Notes: generated by a model not told the origin, from the sequence alone. Shown: positions 54,203 through 63,924, counted from the first letter of the stretch. The stretch: 64,000 nucleotides of DNA from JALYUM01 sp036688685 (GCF_036688685.1 NZ_JAQQPS010000012.1:129215-193214), one strand, 5' to 3'. Translations and numbers: made by a program.

Positions 54203-54490
54203 GAGTGGCTTGCCTTAGTTGAAGGGACGTGACGGCGTTTGCAGACTGCGGCAAATTTCGGCAACAACGCAGCCGGGCGCGGGCGCCGCGGAGGCGCGCA
54301 CCGGGAAAACGGCGTCTGCAACGAGATCGTCACGCCCCTTCGTGCTGTTCTTATTTGATAGAATGGGACGTTCTGCGCAAAGTATAGCATTGATAAAATC
54401 TCACCCGGATGCATACGGTTCAGGTTTATTTTTGCGTCAAAGGGTTGACAGCACCTTGCGCCATGTCCACCGAAAGGAACCCAGCACACC

Positions 54491-55105
54491 ATGACAAACG
54501 TCCCGCGCCGCACCCTGATCCAGGCTTTCACTGCCGTCCTGTGCGGCCTGGCACTGTCTTCCACCGTCGCCTCGAGCGCTTACGCCGCCGATCTGCCGCA
54601 GGTGTCGCTCAAGACCTCGATGGGCGAGATCGTCCTCGAACTCGACCCGCAGCACGCACCGAAAACCGTTGCCAACTTCCTGCAGTACGTGAAATCCGGC
54701 TTTTATAAGGGCACGATTTTTCACCGCGTGATTGACGGCTTCATGATCCAGGGCGGCGGCTACGACGTCAAAATGACCGACAAGAAGACCGGCAAGCCGA
54801 TCAAAAACGAGTCCGATAACGGCCTGAAAAACGTCCCGTATTCGATCGCCATGGCGCGCACCAACGTGCACGATTCGGCCACCTCACAGTTCTTCATCAA
54901 TGTCGGCGAGAACGCGGCGCTCGATTATCCGGGCCGCGACGGCTCCGGCTACGCGGTCTTCGGCAAGGTGATTTCGGGCCAGGAGGTGGTCGATAAAATC
55001 AAGGGCGTGGTGGTCGACGACATCCGCGGCCAGCAGAATGTGCCGGTGGTGCCGATCGTGATTCAGTCGGCCACCATCGTGGGCGCCGCCAAGCCTGTAA
55101 AATAA
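54491..55105 (+). CDS. ppiA: Periplasmic cyclophilin-type peptidyl-prolyl isomerase
   Basis: A 204-residue protein with a Sec signal peptide (LIQAFTAVLCGLALSSTVAS then SAYAAD). The cyclophilin core has FHRVIDGFMIQGGG and SATSQFFINVGEN with the catalytic Arg in FHRV. Tandem with the cytoplasmic paralogue ppiB. Upstream 288 bp to cysS hold no gene, only divergent promoters. Confidence 0.93.
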   Translation: MTNVPRRTLIQAFTAVLCGLALSSTVASSAYAADLPQVSLKTSMGEIVLELDPQHAPKTVANFLQYVKSGFYKGTIFHRVIDGFMIQGGGYDVKMTDKKTGKPIKNESDNGLKNVPYSIAMARTNVHDSATSQFFINVGENAALDYPGRDGSGYAVFGKVISGQEVVDKIKGVVVDDIRGQQNVPVVPIVIQSATIVGAAKPVK

Positions 55106-55153
55106 CGTTCCGCCAGCATCCGCTACCCATCAATTTTTGAACAGGACATCATC

Positions 55154-55642
55154 ATGGCCGTATTGATTACCACGAACAAAGGCAACATCACGCTGGAACT
55201 GGACGCCGAAAAAGCACCGAAAAGCGTCGCCAACTTCCTCGACTACGTCGCCAAGGGCCACTACGACAACACGATTTTTCACCGCGTGATCGGTGACTTC
55301 ATGATCCAGGGCGGCGGTTTCGACGCCACCATGAAGCAAAAGCCAACCGGCGCCACCGTCGAAAACGAAGCCAAGAATGGCCTCAAAAATGACAAGTACA
55401 CGGTCGCCATGGCCCGTACCTCGGACCCGCATTCGGCCTCGGCCCAGTTTTTCATCAACACCAAGAACAATAGCTTCCTCGACTATCCAGGCCAGGACGG
55501 CTGGGGCTACGCCGTATTCGGCAAAGTCACCGAAGGCGCCGACATCGTCGACCTGATCAACAAGGTCAAAACCGGCCGCAGCGGCATGTTCTCGGACGTC
55601 CCTAGCGATCCGGTCATCATCGAAAAAGCCGAAGTCATCTAA
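55154..55642 (+). CDS. ppiB: Cytoplasmic cyclophilin-type peptidyl-prolyl isomerase
   Basis: 162 residues without signal peptide. FHRVIGDFMIQGGGFD and SASAQFFINTKNNSFLD are the cyclophilin signatures. 48 bp after ppiA. Confidence 0.93.
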   Translation: MAVLITTNKGNITLELDAEKAPKSVANFLDYVAKGHYDNTIFHRVIGDFMIQGGGFDATMKQKPTGATVENEAKNGLKNDKYTVAMARTSDPHSASAQFFINTKNNSFLDYPGQDGWGYAVFGKVTEGADIVDLINKVKTGRSGMFSDVPSDPVIIEKAEVI

Positions 55643-55658
55643 GTCAAGCAGCGCGCTC

Positions 55659-56417
55659 ATGCCTATTCCAGAGCGCGCCGTCGCGCTGTTCGTCTCCGAC
55701 CTGCACCTGCAGGCTTCGCACCCGGTCACGGCCGCCGCCTTTCTGCGTTTTCTCGCGGAGCGCGCGGCTGCAGCGCGACAACTGTATTTACTCGGCGACC
55801 TGTTCGAGTACTGGGCCGGCGATGACGACATCCTCGACCCCTTCCACCGCACCATCATCGCCGCACTGCGTGCCGTCTCCGACGCGGGCGTTGCCGTGTT
55901 CTGGATTGCCGGCAACCGCGATTTTCTGGTCGGCCACGACTTTGCCGACGCGGCCGGCCTGACCCTGCTGCAAGAACCCCACGTCATCGACATTGCCGGC
56001 CAGCGCATCGCACTGGTACACGGCGACGCCGAATGCACGATGGACACGAATTACATGGCGTTTCGCGCGCAGGTGCGCCAACCGGCCTGGCAGCAGCAGT
56101 TCCTGGCCATGCCGCTGGCGCAGCGCAAGGGCATCATCGCCGGCATGCGCGCAGGCAGCCGCGAGGCGCACACGATGAAAGCCGACGCCATCATGGACGT
56201 CACGCCTGGCGCCATCGACGCCCTGCACGCAGCCACCCGCGCCGACACCATCATCCACGGCCATACGCACCGCCCGGCGCTACACCTTGACGGTGCTCAG
56301 CGCCGCTTCGTGCTGCCCGACTGGGAACTCGACGCCGCCCCCGAACGCGGCGGCTGGATCGCGGTCGACGGCGCCGGCGCCATCACCCGGCACGCACTGG
56401 ACGGCACCACCTTGTAA
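55659..56417 (+). CDS. lpxH: UDP-2,3-diacylglucosamine diphosphatase LpxH
   Basis: Calcineurin-type phosphoesterase of lipid A synthesis. 252 residues. Metal motifs are LFVSDLHL, LGDLFEYWAGDD, IAGNRDFLVG, VHGDAECT and IIHGHTHRPA. Starts 16 bp after ppiB. The ppiB-lpxH neighbourhood is common in betaproteobacteria. Confidence 0.95.
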   Translation: MPIPERAVALFVSDLHLQASHPVTAAAFLRFLAERAAAARQLYLLGDLFEYWAGDDDILDPFHRTIIAALRAVSDAGVAVFWIAGNRDFLVGHDFADAAGLTLLQEPHVIDIAGQRIALVHGDAECTMDTNYMAFRAQVRQPAWQQQFLAMPLAQRKGIIAGMRAGSREAHTMKADAIMDVTPGAIDALHAATRADTIIHGHTHRPALHLDGAQRRFVLPDWELDAAPERGGWIAVDGAGAITRHALDGTTL

Positions 56418-56438
56418 TCGGTATGCACACGATTCTGT

Positions 56439-56477
56439 TTGACACGCTGCGCACCACTGTTATACTTCAATACAACA
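56439..56477 (+). promoter_or_regulatory. Sigma70 promoter with overlapping GntR-type operator
   Basis: TTGACA (56439-56444), a 16-base spacer and TATACT (56461-56466). TGTTATACTTCAATACAACA (56458-56477) is an imperfect palindrome with TGTT and AACA ends covering the -10 box, suited to autorepression by the YtrA-like regulator. Confidence 0.6.
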
Positions 56478-56514
56478 CCACTGCATCAAAACACTTAACG
56501 ACAAAGGACCAGGC

Positions 56515-56883
56515 ATGAATATCGGCTGGAACGACAATACCCCGATCTACCGCCAGCTAAAGGAGCGGGTCGTGGGCATGATGCTCGACGGCGTGTTGCG
56601 CGCCGGCGACGCATTGCCCTCGGTGCGCCAGATCGCGGCAGAATACCAACTCAATCCAATTACCGTTTCCAAGGCGTATCAGGAACTGGTCGACGACAAT
56701 CTCGTAGAAAAAAGAAGGGGAATCGGCATGTATGTTACTGAGGGAGCAAGCGAAAAACTGCTGGCCAGCGAACGCGAACGGTTTGTGCGCGAAGAGTGGC
56801 CCGCCATGATCGAACGCATCCGCCGCCTGGGTCTGAACGTGGAGGAATTGCTGCGCGTAGCCCAAACGGGAGGTGCGGCATGA
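56515..56883 (+). CDS. GntR-family regulator, YtrA subgroup
   Basis: 122 residues: a GntR winged HTH (IYRQLKERVVGMMLDG, then LPSVRQIAAEYQLNPITVSK and LVEKRRGIGMYVTEGA) and a short C-terminal dimer helix, no effector domain. This is the YtrA form that regulates the ABC genes downstream. Stop overlaps the ATPase start (ATGA). Confidence 0.92.
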   Translation: MNIGWNDNTPIYRQLKERVVGMMLDGVLRAGDALPSVRQIAAEYQLNPITVSKAYQELVDDNLVEKRRGIGMYVTEGASEKLLASERERFVREEWPAMIERIRRLGLNVEELLRVAQTGGAA

Positions 56884-57737
56884 GCGCCGTCATGACGGCG
56901 CGCGGCCTGAGCAAGCGCTACGGCAAGCATGTCGCCCTCGACGGCATCGACTTCGATATTCCGGCAGGGCGCATCGTCGGCCTGATTGGCCCGAACGGCT
57001 CCGGCAAAACCACCACCCTGAAAGCTGCGCTGGGTCTGATCCCGTTTGAAGGCAGCCTGTCGGTGCTGGGCCACGACCCGCGTACCGAGCGCGACGCCCT
57101 GATGCAGGATGTCTGCTTCATTGCCGACGTAGCCATCCTGCCGCGCTGGTTAAAAGTGGGCGACGCCATCGATTTCGTGGCCGGCGTGCACCCGCGCTTC
57201 GACCGCAAGAAAGCCGAGCGCTATCTCGCCATCACCAAGCTCACGCCGGACATGAAAGTGCGCGCCATGTCGAAGGGCATGATCGTGCAGCTGCACCTGG
57301 CGCTGGTCATGGCCATCGATGCCAAACTGCTGGTGCTCGACGAGCCGACGCTGGGCCTGGACATCCTGTACCGCAAGCAGTTTTACCAGAATCTGCTGGA
57401 AGACTATTTTGACGAAAACAAGACGATCATCATCACGACTCACCAGGTCGAGGAAGTCGAGCACATCCTCACCGACCTGATGTTCATCCGCGAAGGCAAG
57501 ATCGTGCTGGCCGCCACGATGGATGAAGTGGGCGAGCGCTATACCGAAGTCATGGTGCAGGCCGACAAGGTGGTCGCTGCGAATGCGCTCTCGCCGATCG
57601 ACCAGCGCACCGTGTTCGGCAAATCCGTGATGCTGTTCGACGGCGTCGCCCGCTCGCAGCTGGCCACCCTCGGCGAGACCCGTAACCCCAGCGTCGCCGA
57701 TCTGTTCGTCGCGACCATGAAAGGAAGCTACGCATGA
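56880..57737 (+). CDS. ABC transporter ATP-binding protein
   Basis: 285 residues. Walker A GPNGSGKTTT, Walker B LLVLDEPTLGLD, H-loop ITTHQVEE. The signature motif is diverged (MSKGMIVQLHLAL instead of LSGGQ). The start at 56880 is set by the ATGA overlap; an upstream frame covers gntR. Forms a YtrA-type export system with the next gene. Substrate unknown. Confidence 0.92.
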   Translation: MSAVMTARGLSKRYGKHVALDGIDFDIPAGRIVGLIGPNGSGKTTTLKAALGLIPFEGSLSVLGHDPRTERDALMQDVCFIADVAILPRWLKVGDAIDFVAGVHPRFDRKKAERYLAITKLTPDMKVRAMSKGMIVQLHLALVMAIDAKLLVLDEPTLGLDILYRKQFYQNLLEDYFDENKTIIITTHQVEEVEHILTDLMFIREGKIVLAATMDEVGERYTEVMVQADKVVAANALSPIDQRTVFGKSVMLFDGVARSQLATLGETRNPSVADLFVATMKGSYA

Positions 57738-58714
57738 AAACCTTACAGTGGATGCTCCGCCGCGAGATCTGGGAGCACAAGGGTTCGCTGTTCTGGGCGC
57801 CGGCCATCGTCGCCGCGATCCTGCTGCTGTTCACAGCCGGCAGTGCGGGCTATGGCATGCTGTCGCACAACCTGAATGTGAACGCCAGCGTGAACGGGCG
57901 CATCCTGCACACCACCATGCTCAGCGAGATGCCGGCCGAAATGCGCGCGCAGATCGTGCAAGTGGCCGCCAACAGTTACCTGGCCACTGCCATGCCATTG
58001 TTCATCATGCTGGCCTTCACGCTGTTCTTCTATTGCCTGTCAGCGCTGTACGATGAACGGCGCGACCGCAGCGTGCTGTTCTGGAAGTCACTGCCGATGT
58101 CGGACCAGATGACGGTGTTCTCGAAGGTGCTCACCGCTGCAGTGGTCGGGCCGGTCATTACCATGGCCGCTGCGCTGGCCATGTCCTTGTCCCTGCTGAT
58201 CATCCTCGGTGTGCTGCTGGCGTTCAATGGCGTGAATCTGTTCGGCGCGCTGCTGGCCACGCCGGCGCTGTACCTGGCGCCGCTGTTCCTGCTCGGGATG
58301 CTGCCAGTGTATGTGCTGTGGGCGCTGCCGACGATCGGCTGGCTGCTGATGGTGTCGAGCTGGGCCAAATCGAAAGTATTTTTGTGGGCGATCGGCGTAC
58401 CGGTCATCGCGCTGGTCATGGTGCGCTGGGTGGACTTCATCGTCACCGGCCAAGCCACCACGGAAAGCAGCCTGAGCTATATCGCCAAGGAAGTGGTCAG
58501 CCGCGGCCTGGGCGGGCTGGTGCCGGGGATCTGGTTCTCCCTAAGCCAGCACACGGTCGCCATGCGGCCAGGCGAGCACGGCATCGAGCTTGACACCGTG
58601 TTCCAGCAATCCTGGATGACGCTGACGACGCCAGGTGTATGGCTCGGTGCCGCGGCGGGCATCGCAATGATCTTCGTGGCCATCCGCATGCGGCGCTGGC
58701 GCGACGAAGGTTAA
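57734..58714 (+). CDS. ABC transporter permease
   Basis: 326 residues with about six membrane helices (IVAAILLLFTAGSAGYGML, AMPLFIMLAFTLFFYCLSAL, TMAAALAMSLSLLIILGVLL and others). ABC-2 type; ATGA overlap with the ATPase gene. Likely exports an antimicrobial or envelope-stress compound, as YtrA-linked systems do; inferred. Confidence 0.88.
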   Translation: MKTLQWMLRREIWEHKGSLFWAPAIVAAILLLFTAGSAGYGMLSHNLNVNASVNGRILHTTMLSEMPAEMRAQIVQVAANSYLATAMPLFIMLAFTLFFYCLSALYDERRDRSVLFWKSLPMSDQMTVFSKVLTAAVVGPVITMAAALAMSLSLLIILGVLLAFNGVNLFGALLATPALYLAPLFLLGMLPVYVLWALPTIGWLLMVSSWAKSKVFLWAIGVPVIALVMVRWVDFIVTGQATTESSLSYIAKEVVSRGLGGLVPGIWFSLSQHTVAMRPGEHGIELDTVFQQSWMTLTTPGVWLGAAAGIAMIFVAIRMRRWRDEG

Positions 58715-58716
58715 GC

Positions 58717-58744
58717 AAAAGGGAAGCCGGTTGGCTTCCCTTTT
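58717..58744. terminator. Bidirectional terminator between permease and yceH
   Basis: AAAAGGGAAGCC and its complement with loop GGTT, flanked by A-run and T-run. Serves both converging genes. Confidence 0.85.
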
Positions 58745-59395
58745 TTATTCAAACTGGCGTTTAAAGGTGTCGAACTGGGCCCTCAGTTCGGCCACCTCGG
58801 CGCGCAGGCTGGCGACCTCCTGCTCAAGTTGACCGATGCGCCCTCCCGATGGCGCCACCGTGCCAAACGCCGATTCCTCGCGTGCTAGTGCTCCCTCGCC
58901 GCCCAGAAGCTGCCCATAGCGCGGCTCTTTGGCGCCCGATGCGACCGGCAGCTTGGCCACCAGCGGCGGGTATTTGTCGATCAAAAATTGCAGCGCCGCC
59001 TCCACCGCCTCAACCGATTTGAATTCGTGCACGCGGCCGCTGCGGGTTCGGATTTCGCCAGACGTTTGCAGCCCGCGCAGCATCAGGATGGTCAACACTG
59101 CCAGCTTGTCCTGCTCGAGCGTGTACTTGATGCGCAGCCGGTGTTCGTACTTCGCCACGCGCGCGCCCGCCTGCGTGACGCCGTTGACCAGCTTCCTTTG
59201 CATCAGCCTCTGCAAAACGTCATAAACCGTTTCCTCGGACAGCTGCATGACCGGGTCGCGGCTCGAGAGCTGGTTGCAGCCGTTCATCAAGCCGTTCAAG
59301 GTCATCGGATAGCTGTCGGGCGTGAGGGCTTCTTTTTCGGCCAGGACAGCCAGCACGCGAATTTCAAACGGATCCAGATCGATTTCTTCAGTCAT
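58745..59395 (-). CDS. YceH family protein (DUF480)
   Basis: 216 residues with two winged helices: PFEIRVLAVLAEKEALTPDS with NGLMNGCNQLSSRDPVM, and LTILMLRGLQTSGEIRTRSG. The C-terminal end is a coiled coil (QLEQEVASLRAEVAELRAQF). Function unknown; probably DNA-binding. Confidence 0.88.
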   Translation of the reverse strand: MTEEIDLDPFEIRVLAVLAEKEALTPDSYPMTLNGLMNGCNQLSSRDPVMQLSEETVYDVLQRLMQRKLVNGVTQAGARVAKYEHRLRIKYTLEQDKLAVLTILMLRGLQTSGEIRTRSGRVHEFKSVEAVEAALQFLIDKYPPLVAKLPVASGAKEPRYGQLLGGEGALAREESAFGTVAPSGGRIGQLEQEVASLRAEVAELRAQFDTFKRQFE

Positions 59396-59402
59396 AGCTT
59401 CC

Positions 59403-60140
59403 TTAATCGACCAGGCGGTTCAGCCTGGCCGAGTCGAGTTTATCGTTGATGATTAAATTCGGGCAGGCGATGCCGGCTGCCTTGATGGTCGCGGCGAGCC
59501 GTTCGATCTGCTCATCCTGGCGCGCCACGTGGTTGATCAGGCCGTGCAGGGCCTTCGACAGCGGATCATCGCCCTCGGGCGAAACGCCGTAAGCGCTGAA
59601 CAGTTTTTCGCTGCGGGTTTGCTCTTCCTTGCGCACGATGTGGGCCGGGTTGCCGACTGCCGTCGCGCCCGCCGGCACCGGCTTGATGACCACCGCATTC
59701 GAACCCACCTTGGCGAACTCGCCGACAGTGAAGGCGCCCAGCACCTGCGCGCCGGCACCGACAATGACACCGCGCTCGAGCGTCGGATGGCGCTTGGTGC
59801 CGGCCACCAGCTTGGTGCCGCCCAAAGTCACGCCTTGATAGATGGTGCAGTCGTCGCCCACCACGGCCGTTTCGCCGATGACGACGCCGAAGCCATGGTC
59901 GATGAAGACGCGCCGGCCGATGAGGGCGCCGGGGTGGATTTCAATGCCAGTGATGATGCGGGCGACATAGGCGATGAAGCGGCCGATCCATTTGAACCCG
60001 GCGCGCCAGCATGCGTGGGCCCAGCTATGCATCAGGATGGCGTGGAAGCCGGGATAGCAGGTGAAGACTTCCCAGGCGTTGCGGGCGGCAGGATCGCGTT
60101 CAATGATGGCGTGGATGTCTTCGCGCAGCTTGGCAAACAT
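59403..60140 (-). CDS. cysE: Serine O-acetyltransferase
   Basis: First committed step of cysteine synthesis. 245 residues. HSWAHACWRAGFKWIGRFIA is followed by left-handed beta-helix repeats (GIEIHPGALIGRRVFIDHGF with catalytic His, then GVVIGETAVVGDDCTIYQGV). Short EpsC-like N-terminus. Confidence 0.92.
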   Translation of the reverse strand: MFAKLREDIHAIIERDPAARNAWEVFTCYPGFHAILMHSWAHACWRAGFKWIGRFIAYVARIITGIEIHPGALIGRRVFIDHGFGVVIGETAVVGDDCTIYQGVTLGGTKLVAGTKRHPTLERGVIVGAGAQVLGAFTVGEFAKVGSNAVVIKPVPAGATAVGNPAHIVRKEEQTRSEKLFSAYGVSPEGDDPLSKALHGLINHVARQDEQIERLAATIKAAGIACPNLIINDKLDSARLNRLVD

Positions 60141-60236
60141 GGGGACGTGGAATCAATTACAAGACAAGCATGGTAGCGCATCGGAGAACGATGCGCTGAT
60201 AGCAGGGGCAATACGAGGATGTTGAATAGGGCGATG

Positions 60237-60261
60237 CGTCTCCGCCTGCATGGCGGAGACG
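60237..60261. repeat. Hairpin with a tRNA-Ser-like end sequence
   Basis: CGTCTCCGCC, loop TGCAT, GGCGGAGACG. The right arm TGGCGGAGACG (60251-60261) repeats the first 11 bases of the island attachment sequence. No T-run; may be a weak terminator of cysE or rlmB. Confidence 0.4.
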
Positions 60262-60268
60262 ATACGCT

Positions 60269-61021
60269 TTACCCGGTCACGCCTTCCAGCGCCATGCGCT
60301 GGCGCCGCGCCTCGAACAGGCAGACGCCCGACGCGACGGACACGTTCAGACTCTCGACCGAGCCGAACATCGGAATGCTGACCAGCACATCGCAGGTCTC
60401 GCGCGTGAGGCGGCGCATGCCCTCGCCTTCCGAACCCATCACCAGCGCAGCCGGCCCGGTGAAGTCGGCCGCATACAAACCGCGGTCGGCATCGTCGGAG
60501 GTGCCGATCAACAGGATATTGCGCTCTTTGAGCTCGCGCATCGTGCGCGCCAGATTCGTCACCGTGATGTACGGCACCGTCTCGGCCGCGCCGCTGGCAA
60601 CCTTGGCGGCGGTGGCGTTCAAGCCCACCGCGCGGTCTTTCGGCACGATGACTGCGTGAGCGCCGACACCGTCGGCCACGCGCAGACAGGCGCCGAGGTT
60701 GTGCGGGTCGGTGATGCCGTCGAGGATCAGCAGCAATGGCGGGCCCTCGATTGCGTCCAACAGTTCATCGAGATTACGCGCCAGCGACAACTGGCTGGCA
60801 AAGGCGATCACGCCCTGGTGACGGCGGGTGCCGACAATTTTATCCAGGCGCGCCGAGTCGACCGGCATGACCCGTACGCCGGCCGCTTTGGCACCAGCGA
60901 TCAGGTCTTTCATACGGCGGTCGTCACGACCCGCATCGACGAAAATTTCTTCCACCGACGAGGCTTCGTGCCGCAGGCGCGAAACCACGGCGTGGAAGCC
61001 GAAAATCATTTTGTTCTTCAT
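60269..61021 (-). CDS. rlmB: 23S rRNA (guanosine-2'-O) methyltransferase RlmB
   Basis: SPOUT methyltransferase for G2251. 250 residues. LILDGITDPHNLGACLRVAD (motif 1), ALVMGSEGEGMRRLTRETCD (motif 2) and SLNVSVASGVCLFEA (motif 3) form the knotted SAM site. Overlaps rnr by 4 bp. Confidence 0.95.
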   Translation of the reverse strand: MKNKMIFGFHAVVSRLRHEASSVEEIFVDAGRDDRRMKDLIAGAKAAGVRVMPVDSARLDKIVGTRRHQGVIAFASQLSLARNLDELLDAIEGPPLLLILDGITDPHNLGACLRVADGVGAHAVIVPKDRAVGLNATAAKVASGAAETVPYITVTNLARTMRELKERNILLIGTSDDADRGLYAADFTGPAALVMGSEGEGMRRLTRETCDVLVSIPMFGSVESLNVSVASGVCLFEARRQRMALEGVTG

Positions 61022-63438
61022 TTCTTGCTTCTTCTCTTGCTTGAGTTGCGGGTATTCGACGGCTGACGATCTTGTGGCTTTGAACTCGTATCGAGCTCAT
61101 AACGCGATTTACCTGACGACTCTTTCGGCTGGCGCGAACGGCCCGGCTTGGCTTCCTGCGCCTTGTGGGCAGCGCTCTTCGGCACCGATGCACCCTCGGC
61201 CGGCAGCGTCACGCTCTCGCCCGACAGCACCAGATCGATTTTTCGCGCTTCCATGTCGACGCGGGCCACTTGCACCGTGACTTTGTCGGTCAGCTGGAAT
61301 TTCTTGCCAGTGCGCTCGCCGCGCAATTCATGCCGGCCTTCGTCGTACTGGAAGAAATCAGCGCCCAGCTCGGTAATGTGGACCAGGCCTTCGACATACA
61401 GTTCGTCGAGCTGCACGAAGATGCCGAAAGTGGTCACGCCCACGACCATGCCGGTGAATTCTTCACCGATCTTGTCCTGCACGAAATAACACTTGAGCCA
61501 GGCTTCGACGTCGCGCGAGGCTTCATCGGCACGCCGTTCGTTGGCCGAGCAATGGACACCGAGCGCATCCCAGATGGTGAGATCTTTTTCCTGCTTCTCC
61601 TTGCCCTGCAATTTATCTTTGGCCTTCTGCTTGCGCGTGGCGTTCGATACATTGGTGTTCAGGCTGGCGAGGTCGATGCCTTTCGGCTCGTATTTTTTGC
61701 CCAGCAAAATCGCCTTGATGGCGCGGTGCGTCAGCAAGTCGGGATAGCGGCGGATCGGGCTGGTGAAGTGCGCATACGCGTCGTACGCCAGGCCGAAGTG
61801 GCCGATATTGTCCGGGCTGTAGACTGCCTGCTGCATCGAGCGCAGCAGCATGGTCTGCAGCAGGGCCGCATCGGGACGCTGTTTGATTTGCTGCATCAGC
61901 GCGGCGTAGTCGCCGGCCGATGGCTTGTCGCCGCCGTTTAATGTCAAACCAGCCTGCTTGAGGAAAGTGTGCAGCTGTTTCAGCTTTTCTTCGGTCGGCG
62001 TGGCGTGGATGCGGAACGCGCCCGGATGCTTGTTGCGGATCAGAAGGTCGGCGGCGCAGACGTTCGCGGCCAGCATGCACTCTTCGATCAGGCGGTGAGC
62101 ATCGTTGCGGGTGCGCGGCACGATCTGTTCGATCTTGCCCTGCGGGTTGCAGACGATATACGTTTCCGTGGTTTCGAAATCGATTGCACCGCGCTTCTGG
62201 CGTTCCTGCAGCAGCGCGTGGAACACGCTGTTCAGGTTGAGCAGGTGCGGCACGATGGTCGGGCGGCTCTTCGCTTCGGCACCGTCCGGGTTGGCCAGCA
62301 TGTCGGCCACCTGGTTATACGTCAGGCGCGCGGCCGAGTGAATCACGGCCGGGTAGAACTGGTAAGCCTTGACTTCACCGGTGGCGGTGACGACGGCATC
62401 GCAGACCAGGGTAAGCCGATCCACAGCCGGGTTCAGCGAACACAGGCCATTCGACAGCTTTTCCGGCAGCATCGGGATCACGCGGCGCGGGAAATACACC
62501 GACGTGCTGCGCTCGATGGCGTCGACGTCGAGCGCATCGTTCGGCTTCACGTAATGCGACACGTCGGCAATCGCGACGATCAGGCGGAAACCCTTGGCGC
62601 GGCCGATTTTCACCGGCTCGCAATACACGGCATCGTCGAAGTCGCGCGCGTCTTCGCCGTCGATGGTGACCATCGGCACGTCGCGCAGGTCGACGCGGTC
62701 GGCCAGGTCGGCATCCGTTACCTGGCCCGGCAGTTTATTCGCCTGCTTGAGTGCGGCGGCAGAGAAGACGTGGGGCACGCCGAACTTGCGCACGGCAATT
62801 TCGATTTCCATGCCAGGATCGTCGAGCTCGCCGAGGATCTCGTGGACAGTGCCGGTCGGCTGCTTGAAGCGGGCCGGCTGCTCGATCAGTTCGACACTGA
62901 CGACCTGCCCGGCCTTGGCTTTGCCAGGCTTGCCGACGATCAGGATATCCATCGCGATGCGCTGGTCTTCCGGTGCGACTTTCCAGACGCCGTCTTCATT
63001 GAGCAGGCGCCCAATCACGTGCGTATTGGCGCGTGCCACGACTTCGACGATGGTGCCCTCAGGGCGGCCACGGCGGTCCATGCCCGTGACTTTCGCCATC
63101 ACGCGATCGCCATGCAGCACTTTCTGCATTTCTTTGTCGTTGAGGAAGAGATCGCCGGAATTGTCATCCGGGATGACGAAGCCGAAGCCGTCGCGGTGCG
63201 CGCTGACTTTGCCGGCGATGAAGCCGGTTTCCTGTGCCAGCGTGAAGACGCCGGTGCGGTCGCCCTGCAATTGGCCGTCGCGCTCCATGGCATTCAGGCG
63301 GCGCGTGAGCACTTCTGCGGCATCGGGATCGACGCCGAGCGCAAGCACCAGCGCAGTGGCATCGAGCGGACCCGCGGACTCGCGGAAGACGGCGAGGATT
63401 TCCTCGCGGCTTGGAATAGTATAGGTAGGTTGCTTCAA
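61018..63438 (-). CDS. rnr: Ribonuclease R
   Basis: 806 residues. Two cold-shock domains, the RNB catalytic core with DGEDARDFDDAV (magnesium-binding Asp residues), a C-terminal S1 domain (GEEFTGMVVGVTTFGIFVQL) and a basic Lys/Arg tail. 3'-5' exonuclease that degrades structured RNA. First gene of rnr-rlmB. Confidence 0.96.
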   Translation of the reverse strand: MKQPTYTIPSREEILAVFRESAGPLDATALVLALGVDPDAAEVLTRRLNAMERDGQLQGDRTGVFTLAQETGFIAGKVSAHRDGFGFVIPDDNSGDLFLNDKEMQKVLHGDRVMAKVTGMDRRGRPEGTIVEVVARANTHVIGRLLNEDGVWKVAPEDQRIAMDILIVGKPGKAKAGQVVSVELIEQPARFKQPTGTVHEILGELDDPGMEIEIAVRKFGVPHVFSAAALKQANKLPGQVTDADLADRVDLRDVPMVTIDGEDARDFDDAVYCEPVKIGRAKGFRLIVAIADVSHYVKPNDALDVDAIERSTSVYFPRRVIPMLPEKLSNGLCSLNPAVDRLTLVCDAVVTATGEVKAYQFYPAVIHSAARLTYNQVADMLANPDGAEAKSRPTIVPHLLNLNSVFHALLQERQKRGAIDFETTETYIVCNPQGKIEQIVPRTRNDAHRLIEECMLAANVCAADLLIRNKHPGAFRIHATPTEEKLKQLHTFLKQAGLTLNGGDKPSAGDYAALMQQIKQRPDAALLQTMLLRSMQQAVYSPDNIGHFGLAYDAYAHFTSPIRRYPDLLTHRAIKAILLGKKYEPKGIDLASLNTNVSNATRKQKAKDKLQGKEKQEKDLTIWDALGVHCSANERRADEASRDVEAWLKCYFVQDKIGEEFTGMVVGVTTFGIFVQLDELYVEGLVHITELGADFFQYDEGRHELRGERTGKKFQLTDKVTVQVARVDMEARKIDLVLSGESVTLPAEGASVPKSAAHKAQEAKPGRSRQPKESSGKSRYELDTSSKPQDRQPSNTRNSSKRRSKK

Positions 63439-63545
63439 ATCGTTTTTTCTTGGAGTGAGATTGACAACGTAGACAGGCGTAGTGTAACGGAGGACTACCC
63501 GTTTCGCCTAACGCGGCATGGATGCGCCCATTCAAAATGTAGGCT

Positions 63546-63573
63546 TTGACATTTGAAAACGCTGCGCTATAAT
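63546..63573 (+). promoter_or_regulatory. Consensus sigma70 promoter upstream of tRNA-Leu
   Basis: TTGACA, 16 bases, TATAAT: both boxes are perfect. It points toward the tRNA-Leu genes about 190 bp downstream. A second TATGAT box lies near 63706. The region 63439-63766 between rnr and the first tRNA has no ORF of note. Confidence 0.6.
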
Positions 63574-63766
63574 CTCGGTCTTTCGCGGCAACCCAACTCG
63601 ATTCAGGGTGATACGCAGAGAGAAATGCAGCATGTCGGTAATGCAGTTTCAACCAGATTAAAAAGTAGTGCAAGAAGTTAATCTGGCGCAAAACTACAAA
63701 GCCTGATATGATAGCACAAGTCGGCGGCAAGGAATAATTTGCTGCAGATAGCAGGTGTAACACAAT

Positions 63767-63851
63767 GCCCACGTGGCGGAATTGGTAGACGCGCATGGTT
63801 CAGGTCCATGTGCCTTCGGGTGTGGGGGTTCGAGTCCCTCCGTGGGCACCA
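63767..63851 (+). tRNA. tRNA-Leu(CAG)
   Basis: 85 bases with encoded CCA. Acceptor GCCCACG pairs with CGTGGGC. Loop TTCAGGT gives anticodon CAG, reading CUG. Class II variable arm. Confidence 0.96.
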
Positions 63852-63924
63852 ACTACCGGATTTATTTCCGCAAGCAGTAAAGTTAGTAAATGCAGTAAGC
63901 AGTAAATGTTGTAGCAGTATCAGT

